Assembly: GCA_014238965.1 (NCBI GenBank)
Contig: JABAAC010000106.1
Coordinates: forward strand, 1 to 43,092
Source of the DNA: Phycisphaerales bacterium
GTDB taxonomy: Bacteria > Planctomycetota > Phycisphaerae > Phycisphaerales > SM1A02
Length of the DNA stretch: 43,092 nt
Direction: 5' to 3'
In this document: piece by piece, positions 25,278-33,834 of the stretch
Position numbering within the stretch: position 1 is the first letter of the stretch
Layout: every line of letters begins with the position of its first letter
Position numbers and translations under genes: made by a program
The notes under the pieces: model-generated
The model's input: only the letters and a program-made list of their open reading frames with translations
Told to the model about the DNA's origin: nothing
Databases searched by the model: none

Positions 25278-26810
25278 ATGAAGTGCGGTTTTGTTGCTGT
25301 TTTGGTCTGCGGGGCCACCATGCTTGCTGGTGGATGTGGGCTGAAGGGCTTTCTTGATCCATCCAAGACGGGGTACTTCCACAAGACGCCTACCACGATG
25401 CCGATTCTCGATCGAATCGACGCTATCGAGCCCAGCGGTGATCTTTGGGGTGAAACCTCTGTGGTGACCCCTGAAGATCTCATTCCAAACGATCTGAACT
25501 ACACATTGCATCCTGGCGATCAGCTTGAAATCCAGGTGTATGAGCTCTACGAGCAACAGCGGTTCCACACCTTTCAGCGAAGAGTTGATCAAGGCGGCTA
25601 CATCTCGGTCCCCGAAGTGGGTTCACTTGCGGTCGCTGGACTGACCATCGAACAGGTGCAAGAAGACATTGTTCATGGGTTGAAGAAGAAGGTGATGGGT
25701 TCGCCCACCGCCACTGTCAGCTTGCTTGAAGGGGCTGCATTCAACTACATCATCTACGGGCACGTGCCCTCCCCAGGCCGATTCACATTGAGCGATCCAC
25801 ATTTGAGGTTGCTTGAAGGGTTGACCATGGCCGGCGGCGTGCCGTTGTCGACTCGCCGGGTGTACATCATTCGGCAGGTCAACACTGTTGAGGCACATCA
25901 ATTCAGCCCACTGCCTCGTGAGGAAGCAGTCTCCAGTCAGAACACCCCAGTGCCTGATCTTGAGTCGCTGATTAACTCACTCGATGACACGTTACAGCCC
26001 AGTCCAGGTGCGTTTCCTACGCAAGCGGCGGTGCCAATTGAAATTGAAGACATGCAACCTCCCAAGGCAGCAGCGCCGTCGGTTGAGTCGATCAATTCAC
26101 CGACCACAAGTTATGTCTATCTGCCAGAGCAACAGGCGTGGGTCGAAGTGACCCCAAAAGAGTTGGATGCCGATGCACATCGCACGATCACTTCAGCTCC
26201 TCAAACTGCACATCAAGGCAGCCACACTCTTGGCACGACCGGGGCCGCAGTTCAAGCAATGACCGACCCCGACACATTGATTGCCGCTGCAACGGCAACC
26301 AACGACATCATCTTTGAACGCGTGATTCGGGTGGACTACCAACGGCTGTCCCGTGGCGAGAATGACCTGAACATTGTGATTCGCCCCGGCGATCAGATCT
26401 ACGTCGATGGTCCGCCGCAGGGCTACTACTACCTAGAGGGTGAGATTAATCGAGGTGGGGTCTTTGAGTTGCCCGCCACGGCTGAACGCATCACAATTAG
26501 TCGAGCCATCGCTGGCGCTGGAGGGCTCGGCGCACTAGCCGTTCCCGACCGCGTTGACTTGATTCGGATGGTTGCCGATGGGCGAGAGGCTGCCATTCGC
26601 CTTGACTTGTCTGCAATTCGTTCACGAACGGAGCCAGACGTCTTCCTCAAGCCAGGCGACCACATCATTATTGGTACGACGTTCTGGGCTTATCCGTTGG
26701 CAGTTTTCCGCAACGGCCTTCGCATGAACTACGGCTTTGGCTTCCTGCTTGATCGCAACTTCGGCAATGACGTGTTCGGCCCGCCACCCGTCAACGTGGT
26801 CGGAGGCTGA
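25278..26810 (+). CDS. Wza-type polysaccharide biosynthesis/export lipoprotein (SLBB); a TTG start at 25113 is an alternative
   Basis: Lipobox 'MLAGGC'; 'LNYTLHPGDQLEIQVYEL...RRVDQGGYISVPEVGSLAVAGLTIEQVQEDI', 'IVIRPGDQIYVDGPPQGYYYLEGEINRGGVFELP', 'DVFLKPGDHIIIGTTF'. Confidence 0.9.
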   Translation: MKCGFVAVLVCGATMLAGGCGLKGFLDPSKTGYFHKTPTTMPILDRIDAIEPSGDLWGETSVVTPEDLIPNDLNYTLHPGDQLEIQVYELYEQQRFHTFQRRVDQGGYISVPEVGSLAVAGLTIEQVQEDIVHGLKKKVMGSPTATVSLLEGAAFNYIIYGHVPSPGRFTLSDPHLRLLEGLTMAGGVPLSTRRVYIIRQVNTVEAHQFSPLPREEAVSSQNTPVPDLESLINSLDDTLQPSPGAFPTQAAVPIEIEDMQPPKAAAPSVESINSPTTSYVYLPEQQAWVEVTPKELDADAHRTITSAPQTAHQGSHTLGTTGAAVQAMTDPDTLIAAATATNDIIFERVIRVDYQRLSRGENDLNIVIRPGDQIYVDGPPQGYYYLEGEINRGGVFELPATAERITISRAIAGAGGLGALAVPDRVDLIRMVADGREAAIRLDLSAIRSRTEPDVFLKPGDHIIIGTTFWAYPLAVFRNGLRMNYGFGFLLDRNFGNDVFGPPPVNVVGG

Positions 26811-26844
26811 TCGACATGTGCACGGCGAGCTGACGGTTGTTTCA

Positions 26845-28647
26845 ATGAGCACGATGAAGTCCAACGCGCTCTCTCAAGGTGCGCCAGTCCGCCCCGCGGC
26901 AGCATCCCTCGCCGCTGCCATCGTGCTCGCGACGTTCATTTGGCTGTTTTGGGCGTTTCTTGAGCGGCAGTTCCGCTTTGCTGTGGAGCAACAAGCTGAC
27001 TGGGGTCACACGCTGGTCATTCCATTTATCGCGGGCTGGTTCGTGTGGCTCAATCGAGGTCGAATTCTCGAGCAACCGCTTCGACCAAGTATCACTGGTC
27101 TCGTGATCATGATCGGCGGCGTTGGGTGGTACAGCTTCACGGCGCTGGGCCCAGTCTTCATGCGGCATCACAACCTAATGGGCATAGGCGTGGGGGCGGT
27201 CATCTTCGGTTTGGTCTTGGCCTTCTGTGGCTGGAGGGCAATGCGCTACTTGTGGTTTCCGGTGGCCTACTTAGTGATCTTTGGGCAGACTGTGTCAGAT
27301 CGCTTCTTGGACATCATCACGTTCCAATTGCAGGGGATCGCCACGGTCGGCGCCGAATATGGCTTGGCTCTTGTTGGTTACGACGTGTCGCGGGCTGCCC
27401 ACACGATCTACATTCACGAGCCAACGGGCGACGTTCCGGTGAATATCGCTGAGGCGTGTTCGGGCATGCGCATGCTTGTGGCATTCTTTGCACTGGGCGT
27501 AGCGATGGCCTATCGCGGGCTTGATCTTGTATGGCAGCGCATATTGCTCGTAGTCATGGCGGTGCCCACGGCAATTTTCGTCAACGTACTTCGCGTCATG
27601 ACGCTTGGCATTCTGTCTACGGTCGATTCGGGATTCGCCGCAGGCGAGTTTCACACCATGGTGGGCATGCTCTGGCTGATACCAGCATTCTTTATCTACC
27701 TAGGAATCATGTGGATTCTTCGCAATCTTGTTGTGTCCGATGATGCGACAGAGACGGAAGAGGCAAAGGGATCGATTGAATTACGGTTCGGCCCCCGTGT
27801 CAAGGGTGTGTTTATCTCAGGAGTTGCACTCCTCATTGTGGCGGGTGTTTCCTTCTCGATCTTGGCGCACGCGCTCGATGTGCATCTCAGCAAGAAGCCC
27901 GTGCCGCTGCGGGCATCTTTGAGTTTGGTGCCTTCATCCATTGGGCCGTGGCATGTTGTGCAGGAATCTCCTTTCGATGCTGCAATGATTGAACAACTTG
28001 GCACTGAACTCACGATCAGTCGGGTGTATCAGCAAGGGACAGATGGCCCCTCGTTGAACTTCCACGTTGCCTACTACACCGACACAGTCGATCCAATCCC
28101 ACATGTGCCGGATCGCTGCATGACTGCAGCGGGCATGGAAGGCATGACAGCAGAGCCTTCCAACTTGCCGTGGGCGATGTCGGTAGAAGGTGTTAGGCCC
28201 GATGCAGATTTTGTGCTTGATGGCAACCTCGTTGGAGCCGTGTCGGTTGACTCAATCGCCGGCACACCGATGGAAGTGCACCTTCCATCGGGTCATTCGA
28301 CGATCAGGGTGATGGAATTCAAACTCCCTGACGGCCAAGAAGACCGGATCTACGCCGGGTACTTTTTCATCGCCAATGGTCGCATGACGCCATCCCCAGC
28401 AGGGGTGTATGCCACGGCGTATGTGGGTCCTGAAGCGTACGCGTACTATTGCAAGGTACAGGTTGTGATGGGCGGTGATCGCGAATTCGATCAGGACACC
28501 TATATCAAGTACACGAGCGAATTTTTGTCCTTGGCAATGCCCTACATCATGCGTTCATTGCCGGACTGGGCCCACCTCCTGGACGGCGAACTTGAGATCG
28601 ACAATTCCTTGGTTAATTCTCCCGACAGTCTCTTTTTGGAGCAGTAG
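26845..28647 (+). CDS. Exosortase (EpsH-like) fused to an EpsI-like C-terminal domain
   Basis: Multi-TM; catalytic-type 'NIAEACSGMRML' (C205), 'VNVLRVM' (R250), 'EFHTMVGML' (H270); C-terminal periplasmic domain 'YYTDTVDPIPHVPDRCMTAAGME' typical of EpsI. Confidence 0.88.
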   Translation: MSTMKSNALSQGAPVRPAAASLAAAIVLATFIWLFWAFLERQFRFAVEQQADWGHTLVIPFIAGWFVWLNRGRILEQPLRPSITGLVIMIGGVGWYSFTALGPVFMRHHNLMGIGVGAVIFGLVLAFCGWRAMRYLWFPVAYLVIFGQTVSDRFLDIITFQLQGIATVGAEYGLALVGYDVSRAAHTIYIHEPTGDVPVNIAEACSGMRMLVAFFALGVAMAYRGLDLVWQRILLVVMAVPTAIFVNVLRVMTLGILSTVDSGFAAGEFHTMVGMLWLIPAFFIYLGIMWILRNLVVSDDATETEEAKGSIELRFGPRVKGVFISGVALLIVAGVSFSILAHALDVHLSKKPVPLRASLSLVPSSIGPWHVVQESPFDAAMIEQLGTELTISRVYQQGTDGPSLNFHVAYYTDTVDPIPHVPDRCMTAAGMEGMTAEPSNLPWAMSVEGVRPDADFVLDGNLVGAVSVDSIAGTPMEVHLPSGHSTIRVMEFKLPDGQEDRIYAGYFFIANGRMTPSPAGVYATAYVGPEAYAYYCKVQVVMGGDREFDQDTYIKYTSEFLSLAMPYIMRSLPDWAHLLDGELEIDNSLVNSPDSLFLEQ

Positions 28648-28683
28648 CAGCTGGTTATTGCCAACTGCACATGGAACAGCACA

Positions 28684-31600
28684 ATGACTACGAGTAAGAA
28701 AAAACGCAAGAGCAAGAAGAAGGCCGGCCGCTTTAACACGCGGCTCCTTTTGATCGTCGGGCTGACCACATCGATCGTGGTTGGGATTGCTGGCGGCTTG
28801 ATCTTTCTCCGCATGAAGGGGTCAGTGTCTCGCAATTTGCACGCTGGGCAAACTCATCTTGAGGAGGGCAAATGGGAGAAGGCTGAGCGTGCATTTGGTC
28901 GGGTGGTCAAGAAAGACCCAACTAATGAGGACGGCATGGCTGGCCTTATGCAGGTCTATGACAATTGGGTCCCCGATACACCAGAGCGAGGGAGCCAATT
29001 GCAAGGGTCTTATGCCCGTGCCATCCTGCATGACACCGAGTACCACCCCAGCGATGACGATCGTGCCTATCGCGCGATGGAGTTTCTATATCAAGAGGCC
29101 CGGGGGATGAGTTTGGACAGTCAGTGGAAGGCATTGCAGAAGTTGGCTGACACGGTGCGCGACAAATTCGGGGATGATTCCGGGCCTGGGCAGCGAGCCA
29201 TCTACTACCGGGCCTTGAGCCGACTTGCGTTAGAGACTGAGAGTTTTACGCGTGATCGTGATGACAAGGGCAACGTCATCTTTCCCGGGGAAGAGGAGTT
29301 GACGCTTTACCTGTCACTTCGTCCTGGAGACGATGAGGGCATGGCACAACTTGCGTTCGGCCGTATGGCGGTTGCACGCCGATTGGGCCTCGATGAGCAG
29401 TTCCAACAGGAAAAACGCAACCTTGCTTTAGCAGAGGCAACCTTCAAGGAGGCTTTGGCAGCTAATCCCGAGGGGCCTGCAACGTTGTTGTCGTACATAC
29501 GCCATCTTGTGCTACACGAGCTCATAACAGTGTCCAGACAAGCGAGGCAGGTCGGCACGCTGACATCCGAGGAACGCGAGGCCATCCTCGCAGAGTTGCA
29601 GGTCAATTTAGACCTCGTCGAAGAGCTGCTCTACAACGACCCAAATGTCAATCCATTACTTTTGGCGGACTTCTTTCGATTCGTCCGTATTGGCGATGAC
29701 AAACATGGTGAAGAACGAATTCGCGATCTGGCGCAGCACTACTTAAAGACACATCCGGATGATGATCTGCGCCGGCTGGAATTGGCCGAGAGTTATACCA
29801 ACCTCTTAGAATTTGATCATGCTTTGAGGGAAGTCCGCATCGTGATGGATGCCGCGGATCGGCCCGTAAGCAAGGGGGCAGCACTCCAATATCTGGTACG
29901 AACAATGGCGGCAAGCAGGCTGCTGTCCATCGCCTCTCGTAAATGGAGCATGTCCGAGGACGATGCCGGTCGTGCGCAGGCGATTGAAGACGCTGTTGAA
30001 GCAAGGGCGGCTCTGGTAAAGCAGGTGCAAGGCGACCAGGACACGCAGTTCGTAGTTGAGGCTGACAGCCGTCTGGCCTTTATGCGAGGTGAACATCGAG
30101 ATGCGGCCCGCCTCATGGATCAGCTGTCAACAGGTGGGAGCCTATCGCCAGAACTTCTGCGAATGAACGCAGTATCTCTTGAGTCCATTGGGCAGCCGGG
30201 GCTTGCTGCTGACCGTCTACGAACGGCAGTGAAGTTGAATCCGGTATCGATCAGCAGCCGTGCGCTGTTGGCAGGTTTACTTGGCCGGATGCGGCAGCCA
30301 GGAGAAGCACTGCAAGTGATTCAGGTCATACCCTCGACCGTGTACGAAGAACGGCCGGAATTGGTGTCGCTTCGCCAGTCACTGCACGCTATGCAGATTG
30401 TTGAAAGTGGCGGTGACATCTCATCTGTAGGCAATCCAGTGCTCGAAGCCATCATGAGTGCAGACAAATTGCAGCGAGAGGGTCGTGTGCAAGAGGCGGC
30501 GGATGTACTTCAGGTTGTCATCGATTCCAGCGAAGATGGCAACTCATTGTTGCCGGCAATTGTTGCTGCTGCGCAGATTGAATCGTCCTTAGGTAATCGT
30601 GACTCGGCAATCTCCTTAATTGACCGAGCCCGGAACATTCGACCTGATGATGATCGACTGAAGCAAATTCAGTTATCGCTGGCTATTGATGATCCCATTG
30701 AGCGCCTTCGCGCCTACGTTCAACAGTCTGAACAAGACCCAGCGAAGCTCACAATCACAATGATCCTCGCAATGGAGTCACTCTCTAGAGCGCAAGAGGC
30801 TCAAGCGAATCGATTGGATCGCATGGGGGAGACGGCATCGGCCGATGCGGCGAGAGCATTGGCTGCGCGTGCTGAGGAAGCCGCCGCACCCTTGCGAGAA
30901 TCATTGGTGGATGTAACTGGGGTTGATGAACAAACGTTTTTGGTGCAGTTCCAAGCAGTCTTGCGTGATGGCGATCTTGATGAAGCAGAGCGAATGTTGG
31001 CTGCTGGGCGTCAGAACAACGTCGATCAGGCTGGCGGTAATTTGATAGAGGCAGAGTTGTTGTTGGCGAGATTCCAAGCGGCAACTGTTGCGAAAGATCC
31101 AGATGCTGCAAGTATCGGCAAGCGTGCGGTGGCCGCAGCTCGGCGTTCTACCCAAGAAGCTGGCTGGAACAGTGGTACTTGGCGGCAGTTGGGGCGCGTT
31201 CTTCAGATGACTGGCGATATTGAAGAGGCACGACTGGCGTGGGCCGAGGCGTGGCGTCGAAATCCGACCGACGCTAGTACGGTGCGCGCATACGCTCAGT
31301 TGCTCCTTCAGCCCGGCGGTGATCCCCCTCAGGCGGCCCGCGTTCTTAGGGAAGCAGCAAAGGATGACCGTGGCGACCGAACGCTTACCGAAGATTGGCT
31401 CGCTGTAGAAGGGGCGTTTGGTGAGAAGGCCATTGCTCTTGTGGAACGGAATCAAATCTACAATGTATCGCCAGGCGACCGCACAAACGCTATTCGATTG
31501 GCAGAGCTATTGGCCACGCTTGAGCCTACGTTCGAGTTGATGGCCAGTGAGGAAACTACAGAACCACTGACAGCAAGACAGTGGTTGGCCATGTCGACGG

Positions 31601-33810
31601 CTGAGCAGCAAACATCGCTTGACAAGCTTTCAAAGGCTTGGGCCATTCGTGCCGGGGAGATCTGTGACCAATTGGCCTTGAGTGATGATGCGCACTTACA
31701 GCACATGCTCTTGCATGCAGGAACATTGAGGGATCTTGGCCGTCGGCAGGACATGCTTGCACGACTAGCACGATTCGTGGATCGGACGGACGACTCGCCT
31801 GAGCGAGACCGTGTGCAGGAAGTGCTGTCCGCGGCGCAATTCCTCATTGCATCCGATCGAGAGTGGGAAGCGGGAGAGTTTCTCAGAGCGAGGCTTCATT
31901 TGCAGGGGCCAGACCGACATCTTGAGGGCGCTTTGGGCACCGTGCTTGCATCAATTGGTAAGCCAGCCGACGCGGTTCCCTTGTTGCGCGGGGCAGTTGA
32001 TGCTGGGCGCACAAATTTGCGGCCGCGGTTGATCGAAGTGCTTTTGCAATTACACAGGATTGATGCAGCCGAAGCAGTGCTTGCGGATGAGATGGCCGCA
32101 TCGCCTACTGAATACCGTTCTGCAATGTTGCAGGCGCTCATTGCACGGGCCAAACAAGGAGTTGCCGAAGGGCAGGGCGATCAAGCAGCTAGGCAGGCCG
32201 CCCAAGTCTCGTATCGCGAGTTTCTTGAAGAGGCCAGCCGCCGAGATCCAGAGCAGGTTGCACCCTATCTAGAACTGATCGCTTCGATGATACGGGAGTA
32301 CCGCCGAACCATCGACCGAAGCACTCTTGAGAATGCACTTCGATACGCTGATGCGGCCGCTGAAATTCGCAGTGATGTTGCCCCACTCGCGATCCAGCGT
32401 GCGATGGTGCTTGAGGCGCTTGGCGAGCCACGAAAAGCTGCCACGGGTCTTGAGTCGTTCTTGCGTAGGGCGCCAGATGCGGACGAAGTCCGAGTCACAT
32501 TGGCACAGATGCACATCGCTGCGGGCACACCAGAGCGTGCTCGAACTGTGTTGGAGGGTGCAGTTGTCACTGCCCGCAATCCCTCTGCTTGGCGGCAGCG
32601 ACTTGCCGAGCACATCATGGAACAAAATGGTGACCGAGTAGAGGCCACAGCCCTTATGGCCAAAGCGTGGCAAGATGAACCAACGAGCGTGCGGCTCAAT
32701 CGCCTGTGCGATTTGACCCGGACACACGAGCCGTGGGATCACGAAGCGGTTTATAAAGCTATTCAGGCAAGGCCAAGTGAGTTGAAGGAAAGCCCAGTAG
32801 TGCGTGGCTTGCAGGCTCGCGCTCTGAGCGTGCAAGGCCTTCGAGATCACGCTCGCGAGTCGTTGCGTGAAGCCTGGATTGCCTATCAGCGTTCCCTAGC
32901 TGAAGGAGCGATTCCACCAGAGCAGTTGCGCCGTTGGTTCGAGGATGTCTATGTAGTCTTCCGGGGAACTGATACGGCCGCCGCTGACAGCTTTATTGTG
33001 GAGGTCACTGAATCGTCCACGGATCCCTTCGTCTTGGCAGGCCGGGCACACTTCCTATCGCTCCGTGGGAATGCGGAGGATTACGCAAAGGCAATTCAGT
33101 TGGTGCAGCAGGTGCTCACAACGAAGACTGGGTCAGCGAGGTTGGCATCGTTGTCACAACTTGGGGCCATTCAACTCAGATCTGGCCGCGAAAGCGATGC
33201 CGTAGATACGTTCAGCGAAGTTGTGGAACTTGATCCAAATAATCCCGTGGCCTTGAACAATGTTGCTTGGCTGCTTGCGACGCTTCAAGACAACCCAACA
33301 AAGGCATTGCCACTGGCCTTGCGAGCAGTTGAGTTGGATTCCACCGAACCGACATTTATGGATACCGTGACCGAGGTGCAGCGGCGTTTGGGAAATCACG
33401 AAGCGGCGATGACCAGCCGTCTTTCGATGTTGCGGTTACAGCCTAATAACCCGGATTTGCTCAAAAACGTGGCGGAGGCCTATTTGGAGCACTTCTCCGA
33501 CGCTCAGGCTGCCCGTCCATATGCGGAGAGGGCCTTGCAGCTATCGCCTCGAGATGCAGCTGCTTTGGATTTAGCGGGCTGGGTGGACTTTAAAGATGGC
33601 AAAGTTGCCCGGGCCGAAGATCGGCTGAAGCAGTCTATTCGCCGGGCACCATCGGCCCAGGCACACCTACATTTGGCTCAGGTTCTGGCCGATCAGGGTC
33701 AGCGAAGCAAGGCTTTAGACCAATTGAGACAGGCCGACGCCCTTAGTAAGACCCCCGAGATGCAAAATCGGGTCAAATCGGTTCGGGACCATCTGGAGGG
33801 GACGGGGTAA
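28684..33810 (+). CDS. Very large TPR-repeat membrane-anchored protein (1708 aa), PEP-CTERM/EPS-associated TPR type
   Basis: N-terminal basic stretch plus single TM, then many TPR-like units, e.g. 'HLEEGKWEKAERAFGRVVKKDPTNEDGMAGL', 'GRESDAVDTFSEVVELDPNNPVALNNVAWLLA'. Confidence 0.85.
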   Translation: MTTSKKKRKSKKKAGRFNTRLLLIVGLTTSIVVGIAGGLIFLRMKGSVSRNLHAGQTHLEEGKWEKAERAFGRVVKKDPTNEDGMAGLMQVYDNWVPDTPERGSQLQGSYARAILHDTEYHPSDDDRAYRAMEFLYQEARGMSLDSQWKALQKLADTVRDKFGDDSGPGQRAIYYRALSRLALETESFTRDRDDKGNVIFPGEEELTLYLSLRPGDDEGMAQLAFGRMAVARRLGLDEQFQQEKRNLALAEATFKEALAANPEGPATLLSYIRHLVLHELITVSRQARQVGTLTSEEREAILAELQVNLDLVEELLYNDPNVNPLLLADFFRFVRIGDDKHGEERIRDLAQHYLKTHPDDDLRRLELAESYTNLLEFDHALREVRIVMDAADRPVSKGAALQYLVRTMAASRLLSIASRKWSMSEDDAGRAQAIEDAVEARAALVKQVQGDQDTQFVVEADSRLAFMRGEHRDAARLMDQLSTGGSLSPELLRMNAVSLESIGQPGLAADRLRTAVKLNPVSISSRALLAGLLGRMRQPGEALQVIQVIPSTVYEERPELVSLRQSLHAMQIVESGGDISSVGNPVLEAIMSADKLQREGRVQEAADVLQVVIDSSEDGNSLLPAIVAAAQIESSLGNRDSAISLIDRARNIRPDDDRLKQIQLSLAIDDPIERLRAYVQQSEQDPAKLTITMILAMESLSRAQEAQANRLDRMGETASADAARALAARAEEAAAPLRESLVDVTGVDEQTFLVQFQAVLRDGDLDEAERMLAAGRQNNVDQAGGNLIEAELLLARFQAATVAKDPDAASIGKRAVAAARRSTQEAGWNSGTWRQLGRVLQMTGDIEEARLAWAEAWRRNPTDASTVRAYAQLLLQPGGDPPQAARVLREAAKDDRGDRTLTEDWLAVEGAFGEKAIALVERNQIYNVSPGDRTNAIRLAELLATLEPTFELMASEETTEPLTARQWLAMSTAEQQTSLDKLSKAWAIRAGEICDQLALSDDAHLQHMLLHAGTLRDLGRRQDMLARLARFVDRTDDSPERDRVQEVLSAAQFLIASDREWEAGEFLRARLHLQGPDRHLEGALGTVLASIGKPADAVPLLRGAVDAGRTNLRPRLIEVLLQLHRIDAAEAVLADEMAASPTEYRSAMLQALIARAKQGVAEGQGDQAARQAAQVSYREFLEEASRRDPEQVAPYLELIASMIREYRRTIDRSTLENALRYADAAAEIRSDVAPLAIQRAMVLEALGEPRKAATGLESFLRRAPDADEVRVTLAQMHIAAGTPERARTVLEGAVVTARNPSAWRQRLAEHIMEQNGDRVEATALMAKAWQDEPTSVRLNRLCDLTRTHEPWDHEAVYKAIQARPSELKESPVVRGLQARALSVQGLRDHARESLREAWIAYQRSLAEGAIPPEQLRRWFEDVYVVFRGTDTAAADSFIVEVTESSTDPFVLAGRAHFLSLRGNAEDYAKAIQLVQQVLTTKTGSARLASLSQLGAIQLRSGRESDAVDTFSEVVELDPNNPVALNNVAWLLATLQDNPTKALPLALRAVELDSTEPTFMDTVTEVQRRLGNHEAAMTSRLSMLRLQPNNPDLLKNVAEAYLEHFSDAQAARPYAERALQLSPRDAAALDLAGWVDFKDGKVARAEDRLKQSIRRAPSAQAHLHLAQVLADQGQRSKALDQLRQADALSKTPEMQNRVKSVRDHLEGTG

Positions 33811-33834
33811 GCGACCCGATCTTAGGACTACAGC

